Below, piece after piece: positions 56,187 to 64,000 of a DNA stretch of 64,000 bases. Where the stretch lies: the NCBI GenBank assembly GCA_036927565.1, contig JAYESD010000004.1:64230933-64294932 (forward strand), read 5' to 3'. The notes beneath the pieces were generated by a model. That model was not told the origin of the DNA and searched no databases. It saw only the letters and a list, made by a program, of their open reading frames with translations. The stretch comes from Tuctoria greenei. Taxonomy: Eukaryota; Streptophyta; Magnoliopsida; Poales; Poaceae. The position numbers and the translations under genes were made by a program. The first letter of the stretch is position 1; each line of letters starts with the position of its first letter.

Positions 56187-56612
56187 CTACTCCTCTTCCT
56201 TCTCCTCCTCCTCGTCCTCCGGCGGCGACTCCGGCACCGGTGCAACAGGAGACAGGGCCAGCTGCACCGGCTGCACCGGCTGCACCGGCGGTGCAACCCC
56301 GAGGTTGCTAGCCGTCGCCTCCACCAGCGTTCTACGGCCCTCGGGGCCAAGAACCTGGGCCATCGTCGCGAACAGAATGTCGAGACGATCAGCCACCCCC
56401 ACGAGGGCGTAGAGGTAGTGGCCCAAGGTACCCATTCCAGTATACTCTGGAAGGGTACCCAGCCCCAAGGCACTCATGGCGCGAGACGTATTGTTGTACG
56501 CCTCTCGCGCCATGAGGAGGCGCTGCTCGGTGTTGATCTTCTCGGGGGAGCTGCAACATTGTTTCTTGCAAGGTGGCTCCCTCGGAGGGCTTGGCGGCGA
56601 AAGGTCGGCCAT
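56187..56612 (-). CDS. ORF-X2, paralogue of ORF-X1, 141 codons, unknown function
   Basis: The start is the ATG at 56610-56612: MADLSPPSPPREPPCKK, CCSSPEKINTEQRL, then MAREAYNNTSRAMSALGLG, ALVGVADRLDILFATMAQVL and a VQPVQPVQ stretch, ending PPEDEEEEKEEE and stop. The head (M-A-[ND]-L-x-PPSPPRxPPCK and CSSPE+[VI]N) matches ORF-X1 position by position; the middle helical part is missing from X1. Both end in acidic runs. I do not recognise a domain. Having two diverged copies, each with similar upstream sequence, suggests a real gene of this transposon family and not chance. Confidence 0.6.
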   Translation of the reverse strand: MADLSPPSPPREPPCKKQCCSSPEKINTEQRLLMAREAYNNTSRAMSALGLGTLPEYTGMGTLGHYLYALVGVADRLDILFATMAQVLGPEGRRTLVEATASNLGVAPPVQPVQPVQLALSPVAPVPESPPEDEEEEKEEE

Positions 56613-56804
56613 AGTGGTGTTGGGTCGTCGGAGCGGAGGAAGACGAAGAAAACAAGAGGATTCAAAGTGAGCGATGCGCTTGTGAGCGATAGCGCGTCTT
56701 TAAGGCCGCGCGGGGTGGAAAAGAAAGGTCGCGCACGCGTGACATGGTCACTGACGTGTGGGACCAGGTCCACATGTCAGTGACCGCTGATTAAGTCAGG
56801 GGAT

Positions 56805-57010
56805 CCTCATCCCGGTTGGTGAGGGGTCTTTATGTAGGCGTTCATCAAATTAAGAAGAAGTAAATATCTTCACAGGCCCATGTTTAACTCAGGCGGGTGT
56901 TACTAACCAACCGCCTGAGATAATTGTATCTTCTCAGGCGGTTGGTAAGTAAAATCCGACTGAGGTAACAGTCTTCCCTGACGGTCGGTACTTAAAATCC
57001 GCCTGAGAAA
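56805..57010. promoter_or_regulatory. Bidirectional regulatory block with end-motif cluster
   Basis: On the minus strand GCCTACATAAAGACCCCTCACC (56815-56838) resembles the TNP2 promoter core (GTCTATATAAGGACCCCTCACC, about 51098-51119) and could serve ORF-X2. From 56872 to 57005 lie inverted pairs such as CAGGCGGGTG...ACCGCCTGAG and CAGGCGGTTGG, directly before the TATA box of the plus-strand gene. Confidence 0.6.
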
Positions 57011-57019
57011 ATGTGAGTC

Positions 57020-57027
57020 TATATATA
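57020..57027 (+). promoter_or_regulatory. TATA box of the Transposase_24/Ulp1 gene
   Basis: TATATATA in GAGTCTATATATACCCCTCGG. The first transcribed base is expected around 57050, and end-motif copies lie directly upstream. Confidence 0.65.
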
Positions 57028-57044
57028 CCCCTCGGCAGCATTGG

Positions 57045-58170
57045 AAAAACCTAACCCGGGCGAAACACTTAGACGCCGTTAGGCTGCCAAAATTTCGTTT
57101 GCCGCCAAGTGTTCCCCCTCGTCACTTCCAGGTACGCCGCCGAGCTTCGCCGTCGCCGAGCTTCGCCGTCGCCGCCGAGCTTCGCCCTCCTCACTTCCAG
57201 GTACGCCGAGCGAAGCCATTTCCGTCGCCGCCGAGCTTCAAGGTAAACCCTAAACCCTTCGACCTTCCATCCTCCTTCGCCGTGCCGCCTCCCTCCCCGC
57301 CCTCGCTACCGCCTTGCATATCCTTGGTTAGGGTTCGGGAATTAGATAATGGTAGGCATCCTTGGTTAGGGTTCGGTGGAATTCGAAAAACTGTCAAGTT
57401 CGGTGGCATCTTTGGTTAGGGTTCGGTGGGGCAAGATTTATGTGGATGGTTATATCACGATAAATTGGTAGTTGGTTCTGTGTGTCTGAAACTGTTCTGA
57501 CACATTAGTGGTAAACATGATTCTAGACTCTAGTAACAGCAGTATATTCCCTATTTCTGTCATCGGCCTTGCATATGCCACATAATTCTCTATTAGGGGC
57601 AAGATTTAGCTATATTTGGTTAAGTTGACCAAATTTGGCTAATTTTGGCTAAGTTATATTAGATATTGTTATACTTGACTAATTTTGACTAAGTTATGCT
57701 ATATTTAGCTATATTTGGCTACTTTTGCTTAGAGTTAGCTATGCTAGACTAAGTTTGGCTAAGTTTGCTTTTATTTCTCTAAGTTTCATTTGAGCAATTG
57801 TAGCTAATCTGTGCTACCAAAGATGTCTGCACTTGTGGCTCTATCAGCTTCATTTGAGCAATTGTACCTAATCTGAGCTACCAAAGTTATGCTATATTTA
57901 GCTCTGAAGCCAAACAAAAGTTGCTGGCCAACTCATTTGTGATGCCAGGAGCATCCTCACGCCCATATCTAGGTAACACTAGGTGTGGCGATGGAGTCTG
58001 AGCATATGATGCCGATCTCTATGATACAAGAATTTAGTTAGACCTATATAACTTCAAAAATGTGTTTTGGCTAAATTTACTTAATTGAGCCAAAATTGAG
58101 AAAATTTGTTTTAAATATGACCAAATTTAGTTATGCCATTTATTAGATTTTTTGTCTTATTAGATCTAGC
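57045..58170 (+). other. Leader of the Transposase_24/Ulp1 gene
   Basis: The start is GC-rich with repeated GCCGAGCTTCGCC and CACTTCCAG|GTACGCC steps (57085-57240), which look like alternative splice donors. The rest is AT-rich with imperfect repeats of TTTGGCTAAGTT/GCTATATTTAGC (57600-57780 and 57885-57900). It is probably a 5' leader with a long intron; the ATG at 58171 lies in CTAGCATGGAAAGC. No separate gene is supported. Confidence 0.45.
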
Positions 58171-59311
58171 ATGGAAAGCCCTAAGAAGACTGGTCCTGAT
58201 TGTAACAACAAAGAAGACAATATGGAGTTTACTGACTCCAGCAGTTCAGGCTCCTATCACAGTCCTTCGGATCCTTTTCCGAATATAAAAATTAAAAAGA
58301 CTTCAGTGGATCTAGACCCGGAATATGATCCTGCCGACGAGGTATGGATCACGAATCTTAACTTCAGCAGTTCAAGTTAATGTTGGTTGTCAAGTATACG
58401 AAGTCTTATAATTTTTTTCTACCTAGATTAATCTCGAAGACAATGAGGTGACATCGGCTCCTAAAACCGCAGAAGGTTCACCAATGGATGAATCCTCAGC
58501 TTCACTCAAGCGGAAACGAGGGCAACGAGGTCCCAATAAGGGTCTATTGGACCGCATCATGTACATAACAAGGGTCGGTCCAGGTGGGCTTCCCCAAGAA
58601 CCACTGGATTCAGTTACCAAGTACTGTAATGCATGCGGTTTTCTTGTTAGGGAGGTTGTGCCGATCACAACCGAGAATTGGAGGAAATTACCCGAGCAAA
58701 CCAAAAATGAGTTGTGGGAAAAGATAAAGAAACAATTCAAGTTCCCGAAAGGCACAGAAGAAGCTGTAAAGAAAGCAACATTGGTCTCTTGCGGCAAGAA
58801 GTTTCGATGCTGGAAGAGTGAAATGAATGCTTATGTTAAGGCCAATAAGGTCCCTAGCCCGAGGAAGATGGGAAAAATCACACAAGCTCAGTGGCAAGAG
58901 TTTGTTCGTCAAAAGAGCACACCTGATGCTAAAGCTCTAAGTGCAACTAGGTCAGAGCTTGCAAAAAAGAACAAATACCATCATCGCTTGGGGTCTGCCG
59001 GATATGGCCCCAAAGTCCAGAAATGGAATAAGATAATAGACCAAATTCTTAGTAAGGGCAATCCTCACCCATTAGAAGGGTGCGATGAGCGAACTCAACG
59101 CTTGGTCTTTGCTCGGTCAGGTTTGACCAGCGAGGGCAAACTTGAAAAGCCCGACTCTCTGAATGAAGTAGAGGATAAAATGAAAGAAGTAATTGAAAAG
59201 CAACAGAAAGGTCTCTTCAAGCCGAAGAGGGAGAATGACCAACTTACCGCTATCTTGGGAAACCCTGAACACAGCGGACGGGTTCGAGCGGTCTCTTCTC
59301 AAATGCATGGC
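58171..59311 (+). CDS. CACTA accessory gene, N-terminal part: Transposase_24 (Ptta/En/Spm) region
   Basis: This is the first half of a two-part gene. Exon 58171-58341 is acidic/Ser-rich (EFTDSSSSGSYHSPSDPF). An intron with GAG|GTATGG donor and ACCTAG acceptor (58342-58426) follows, in phase 0. The next exon has a Lys/Arg-rich segment (SLKRKRGQRGPNKG, possible nuclear signal) and the Ptta/En/Spm 'Transposase_24' region: NWRKLPEQTKNELWEKI, KKQFKFPKG, KFRCWKSEMNAYVK and TPDAKALSATRSELAKKNKY, up to HSGRVRAVSSQMH. In En/Spm the second gene makes the end-binding protein TNPA, and this gene holds the equivalent place. The following sequence (WLDGFPKDKDTYRRREKF) is one base out of frame at about 59305. 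Confidence 0.8.
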
Positions 59312-61884
59312 TAGATGGTTTCCCTAAAGATAAAGACACATATAGAAGACGTGAGAAGTTTAAGAAAACACTTGATGAAACAATTGCTCAAAAGGTCAAA
59401 GTAAATATGCAAGAAATAATGGAACAACTTAGACAATCAGGACAATTAGTGGCACCGAGTACAATGATGGTTCCGGTGCAAAAGGAGCAATTAGTATCTC
59501 CAACTGCCTACCCTAGCAGCGTTGGTTCCGTGCCAGGCTCAGGGTCAGCCCATAAGTTCCCTGTCGATGATATTGCTAACGACAAATCTTGTCGTCTTCT
59601 TGTCCCGATAGGCAGAGCAGGGAACAAAACCAAACAGGTTGCCAATGCTATGGCAAAGCCTGATCGTGACTTCAACGGGAGTCCACTTCCGTTGTATTAT
59701 TTTTTGGTGCAAGTTCTTCAGATCATTGATAATGATTATGAAGATTATGAAATAGACCACGTCACACCTGAGGGGATCGCGACTCTGGGGCAGGCTGTCA
59801 ACCAATTAATCCTTTGGCACCGACGCGATATCGTGTTGGACGATGAGCCAATTTCTAGCCCCGTCGCATCTCCAAATACTGCAACCCCATCTTCTAAGGC
59901 GAAAGTGCATGAAGATCCACTCCCAGTCCGGGAAGATCCACTCCCCCTATGTCTGAGCAAGGATGATGATATCCAAGAGCAACAAGTTGGACAACAACTT
60001 CAAGCAGTACCAGAGCAAGCTGTTGCTAGTAAAGAGCAACTAGTTGAGCAACAGCTTGAAGTAGTACTAGAGCCAGCTGCTGGGAGTAAAGAGCAATCAG
60101 TTGAACAACAGGTTCAACAACAAGCCAGTGTCCAACTTCCGACGACTACTCCTCGATCATCAGTGCCTGTCAAAGTTAGCTCATACGAAAATAAGAAACC
60201 TTCATCAGAAGTGACAAAGTATTTGGAAGCTATGAAGGAAAATATTAGAAAATCGAGTGCATCTCGTTCTTCTCATGAGCCAGCATTAGAAGATATCGAG
60301 GAATGGGAAGAAGACGGTGTCATGTATAATCGGCGGACGGCTTTAGTTAAACCAGGAGTTCCAATATACAATCTTGAGGATGTTCCTCCTAAATTTGAGA
60401 ATGGGAAGCCGTTAATGACATCCGTACAACTTAGCAAACAACCCGTCGCGCTCAGAAGAATGCATGAGTGGTACATCACTGCCAGCACAAAATATGGTCT
60501 TAATTGCGTCACATTTCGTATTCCAAAAGAAGCATTCTGGAGCACTGGAGTAGATAAACGAGTCATTTTATTTGACGAGCTGCTTTCCCTTTTCCATCGG
60601 GGCATGATGAAATCAACCTGCTGCTCGTCTGGTGCTTGTAAGTGCTCTAATATTTTGTATTTGCTTTTCTTACTACACGCATACGCATTTCATGAGATTA
60701 TAACAATTCTGGACTTCTTCAATAGGATGCAATACATGGATAATGAAAAGTTGGCGCACAAGACAGGTATCCTTGACCCTACTAGGATTGCAAAGTCGCT
60801 ATTCGACGTCCAGGCGAATCGAGAATCAAGCCAGTACAAACACATGAAAAAAAAAAGATTTTAAAAGAGCAATTGCAAAACTTAAGAAGGATAGAAAGGC
60901 AGAAGTTGCAGCTTACATAGGACATGCGATGTTTAACTTTGTCAGAGACGGCCAGGACCTCGTAAAGGCTCCGTACCACTTCGAGTAAGTTCGACACATG
61001 GTATTGAAATAGCAATTATTGGTAATTGTTAACACGTGTGTTTGTATGTTTGCAGTAATCACTACATAATGATCTTCATCAAGCCAACGCAGGGAATGGC
61101 AACAGTCTTGGACTCGGCCGATTACCCACCAGATCGTTACAAAGATTTCCTTTCCATTTTGAAAAAGTATGTTTATTCAATAATTTTAATTTACGCACAT
61201 TTAGAATGTGTTGACAAGTTTTATATGACATTTCTTGTATTACAGCGCTTGGCGGTTTTACGCGGAACAGCTTGGCGGTCAGAGACCTCCTAATACGAAT
61301 GCATTGGACATTAAAACGTATTATGCTTGTCCGAAGCAGCCTGCTGGGAGTGTCTTATGCGGGTATTATGTATGCGAGCATCTTCGGACCGCCGCCGTAT
61401 ATAGAGTCAATCGTGATGATGTAAGTTATCCTTAATGTCGATACCTTATTTTCTTACTTTTGTGTTTCATTTTCATTGTAACTAGCATAGTTTAATGCTT
61501 ATATTCTCTGCTGTTCAATATTACCAGAAATATTATTTTCATATTTTGATTCCAACTTCAAAATTCAATTGCTCATAGTACAACTGCTCCAAAAATACTT
61601 ACTAAATTCTTGTATACTCTCACTTTGATCTATACTTTGAGATTGTTCAAACCAACACATTCTAAACCTTGTTATGTGTTATATTGCAGCACAAGAAGAA
61701 TCTGAACGAAGAATGACCGGTTTGTAGAAGTATTCCTGATGGAGGAGCCGACAGGATTGCTTCTGAACTCTGTCAGTTCATTCGTCGCGAAATTTTGCAC
61801 AAAACGGGGAAGTTCTTTGATAAGAGAGGTTCAGCAGCTGATTTGCCAGAACTTTCCGACTATACCAATCTAAACAGTTTTTAG
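59312..61884 (+). pseudogene. CACTA accessory gene, C-terminal part: Ulp1/C48 SUMO-protease domain, frameshifted
   Basis: Ulp1 proteases remove or mature SUMO. The long exon to 60637 has a Gln/Pro-rich middle (59960-60140) and the domain start (STKYGLNCVTFRIPKEAFW, VILFDELLSLFHRG). Further exons are 60726-60984, 61056-61166, 61246-61420 and 61690-61716, all with GT-AG introns. The catalytic His (FDNHYIMIFIKP), Asp (TVLDSADYPPD), Gln and Cys (KQPAGSVLCGYYVCEHL) are present. One-base shifts occur at about 59305, at GGGG near 60601 and at the A10 run 60847-60856; an in-frame TGA at 61714 precedes coding-like sequence to a TAG at 61884. Two shifts fall in homopolymers, so read or assembly error is possible. 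Ulp1-like domains are known in plant transposons. Confidence 0.8.
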
Positions 61885-62069
61885 TGAAAACTTGTAAACT
61901 TTGAGATAAAATTGTATCTGTAACTTGTGTGTATGTATATTGTTTTAGTGAAATTGACTTCTGTGATGATAATATTGTTGTCTTTTGTTCTGTGATGATT
62001 GTTGTTTTTTGTTCTGTGATTATATTGAATTGACCTGGAAATTAGAAATAACAGCAGTAGTACTGCATG
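61885..62069 (+). other. 3' flank of the Ulp1 gene
   Basis: T-rich 3' untranslated sequence with repeated TTTTGTTCTGTGATGATT words. No clear AATAAA signal was seen. Confidence 0.4.
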
Positions 62070-62823
62070 ACTGTGAAAAACAATTATCACAGGCGGCTAG
62101 ATACAAGTAAAGAAACATCTGTGATAACCTAATTTTCACAGGCGGTGTCTGTTATGGTAGAAACCGGATGCGTTAAAGGGTCTTCACAGACGGCTGATAT
62201 AGGTAAACTCCGTCTGTGATAACACCATTATCATAGACGGGTTAGTTATGCTTCAATAACCGTCTGTAAAGACACATTATCATTGACGGTTAGTTATGCT
62301 TCAAAACCCGCCTGTGAAGACATATTATCATAGACGGTTAGTTATGCTTCAAAATCCGCCTGTGAATACACATTATCATAGGCGGTTAGTTATGCTTCAA
62401 TACCCGACTGTGAAGACTCATTATCATAGGCGGTTAGTTATGCTTCAAAATCCGCCTGTGAAGACAAATTATCATTGGCGGTTAGTTATGCTTCAATACC
62501 CGGCTGTGAAGACTTCTTATCATAGGCGGTTAGTTATTCTTCAATAACCGTCTGTGATAAGACGTTTATCACAGACGGTTATATATGCTGCAAGACCCGT
62601 CTGTGATAAAGTATTTTCACAGACGGCTAGCCTAAGTAAAGAACCGCCTATGATAATCGGTCTTCACAGGCGGCTATCCTTAGTGAAGAACCGCCTATGA
62701 TAATTAGTCTTCACAGGCGGTTTCACTTCTCCGCCTGTGAAATTGCGGATTATCACATACTCTTCGTTTCAGCCGGTTTTAAAAGCCGTCTGTGATAATA
62801 GGTTTGGAGCCGCCTGTGATGAG
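62070..62823 (+). repeat. CACTA right subterminal array, 48 bp units
   Basis: TTAGTTATGC starts at 62242, 62290, 62338, 62386, 62434 and 62482 (48 bp period). Each unit pairs GGCGGTT with AACCGCC or AACCGTC in inverted order. Looser copies (CACAGGCGGCTA...AACCGCC) fill 62085-62230 and 62570-62815. This is the counterpart of the left array, with a different unit length. Confidence 0.9.
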
Positions 62824-62839
62824 GCTTATTGTAGCAGTG
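62824..62839 (-). repeat. CACTA right terminal inverted repeat
   Basis: On the minus strand CACTGCTACAATAAGC. Followed by TAC (62840-62842), the second copy of the target duplication. Confidence 0.93.
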
Positions 62840-62842
62840 TAC

Positions 62843-64000
62843 AAAACAAAGTGGCGATCAAATTCTATCATTTAACATTTTACCCTGGGCAACCCAGTAA
62901 TACCAACTCTCAACAAAACCCAACGTGCTTGATACATAAGAAATCAATATAATTAATCACTCTGTCCGTGTTGAGATTTGTGGAACTTTGCGCTCGTGGA
63001 ATTTTTCATATCCGTCATCTATTTCTGGTTTGATACATTATATATGCATATTTTAAAGATAACTGAGACATGTGTGCATCCCTTATGAAAATAACGGAGA
63101 CTATAGCTGTTAGGTCTAGCTATTTTTGTATTTAGGGCTGTGTCCATAGAAATAATTATGAAGCCATTATTTGCTTCATAGTCCCGTCGTCAAAGAGTAT
63201 AATGCATATTTTGACTTTCCGAAGTGAAATTTTACTGAAGATTTCTCCTAAACATATTTCATTAATTAATAGGTACAAATATCATAACTGTAAGCAATTA
63301 ATTTTGAAAAGTCATATAATGATATCGATTTTAAGTCATACTGTTCATTTTTATATTAATTTATTGATCAAACTCAGATATGGACACTTGTAACATTTCT
63401 TATACTATTTCTGAAGAACAAGTGGGAGTAAAATACCAAACATTTGTAATTTGAGGTGAATTCTCAAGCCTTGGTGCCGGGCCACAATGCCGTTTTGAAG
63501 TCGTCGTTATTCAAAATTTCATTCCGAAGGGCCAGAATTATGATGATACACCAACATTAAGGAATAAGAAAGATGTTAATGCCGCCAGACATATGAAATG
63601 TGATATCTTTATTAATTATATCATTATGTTCTCTAAAATTTAGATATGCCCAATCTGCAAATATTTTTTTGAGAGATGATACAATACAAATATATACATT
63701 TATGCACACAAGCAACCCTACCTCTAGAATGTTGATTTTGAGATTCATGAAGTCATCACATGTACCATGTTGTCGATGAAGACATCGTCTACCACTAAAA
63801 GAATAAATAAACGTAATGCAATACATATATTAAGTCTAACATAAACCTCAAGTGGACATGTTTCGCCACAAACAATTTCTGGCTTCGAATTTTGACTTTA
63901 TCATTTCAAAACAGGTAAGTATTTGCAAAGTGGAGGGAGTATATGCCGATGTGTCAAAGTACATTCTTCATCAATGTCAAAATATAGCTGCATATATGTA
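62843..64000. other. Unassigned AT-rich flank
   Basis: No gene is supported. The 89-codon minus frame at 63557-63826 has no recognisable motif. GTGGAGGGAGTATA near 63931 resembles the end of a Stowaway-type miniature element, but no convincing partner end was found. Confidence 0.4.

Larger units (their letters stand above)
45163..62839. mobile_element. CACTA (En/Spm-type) DNA transposon, complete, 17,677 bp
   Basis: The left end CACTACTACAAAAAGC (45163-45178) and the inverted right end CACTGCTACAATAAGC (62824-62839) match at 14 of 16 positions. Both are followed inward by ACAGGCG. The 3 bp duplication TAC flanks it on both sides (45160-45162 and 62840-62842), which is diagnostic for CACTA elements. 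Inside are arrays of short motifs at both ends, a TNP2 transposase, a SUMO E2 module, a Transposase_24/Ulp1 gene, unknown ORFs and large tandem duplications. The intact transposase frame and perfect TSD suggest a fairly recent insertion. Confidence 0.95.

Noticed and set aside
57099..57419. Pro/Ser/Phe-rich frame in the leader of the Transposase_24/Ulp1 gene
   Set aside because: It consists of repeated GCCGAGCTTCGCC and CTTCCAGGTACGCC steps. It looks like a GC-rich leader with splice donors, not a protein.
62296..62547. Open frame of 83 codons with repeated MLQxPxVKTxYHRRLV units
   Set aside because: It is a product of the 48 bp (16-codon) subterminal repeat; the period keeps the frame open without selection.
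62950..63945. Possible Stowaway-type miniature element (CACTCTGTCCGT ... GGAGGGAGTATA)
   Set aside because: The two ends match poorly, the length is unusual and no clear TA duplication was seen.

Overview
The window is plant nuclear DNA, most likely from a grass. It is almost entirely nested transposable elements. Evidence is plant Copia and Gypsy LTR retrotransposons with precise target-site duplications (TSDs), a large CACTA transposon with grass-type CACTACTACAA ends, and GT-AG introns. No ordinary host gene was found outside the elements, and there are no rRNA, tRNA or CRISPR features.

Positions 1-44572 (approximately) are one nest. The oldest layer is a Copia element (Copia-A), visible at 1-590 and again from 40709. 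A Tat-like Gypsy (Gypsy-1, 591-40708, TSD ACACT) inserted into its gag-pre-integrase/integrase coding region. Gypsy-1 was then hit twice: by a SIRE-type Copia (Copia-1, 1016-10884, TSD TAATG) inside its 5' LTR, and by a Del/Tekay-type chromovirus on the minus strand (Gypsy-2, 14620-30821, TSD GACAT/GACGT) inside its tandemly duplicated protease region. Gypsy-2 carries a truncated second SIRE-type Copia (Copia-2, about 16293-21283, minus) in its left LTR. The broken end of Copia-2 is a perfect fold-back hairpin, and part of the Gypsy-2 LTR occurs on both sides of it. Nearly all retrotransposon genes carry stops or frameshifts; the longest open one is a 767-codon gag-protease-integrase frame in Copia-2.

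Positions 45163-62839 are a complete 17.7 kb CACTA (En/Spm-type) transposon flanked by a TAC TSD. Its ends are arrays of (A/C)AG(G/A)CGG-type motifs: 92 bp units on the left and 48 bp units on the right. On the minus strand it has an uninterrupted 1133-codon TNP2 transposase. Just behind it lies a five-exon gene module recognisable as a SUMO-conjugating E2 (SCE1/Ubc9 family). A 157 bp GT-AG intron in phase 0 could join the transposase frame to the E2 frame, giving a transposase-E2 fusion. On the plus strand, divergently transcribed, is a gene combining a Ptta/En/Spm 'Transposase_24' region with a Ulp1/C48 SUMO-protease domain whose His-Asp-Gln-Cys residues are present but whose frame is broken by three one-base shifts. 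Between the two lie paired acidic-tailed ORFs of unknown function, a fragment that looks captured from a host gene, large tandem duplications (491 bp and 753 bp), and internal copies of the end motif next to the promoters.

The most notable point is that one transposon carries both a SUMO-conjugating and a SUMO-removing module. The E2 module has one damaged splice acceptor, so its present function is uncertain. Positions 44573-45162 and 62843-64000 hold nothing I can identify.
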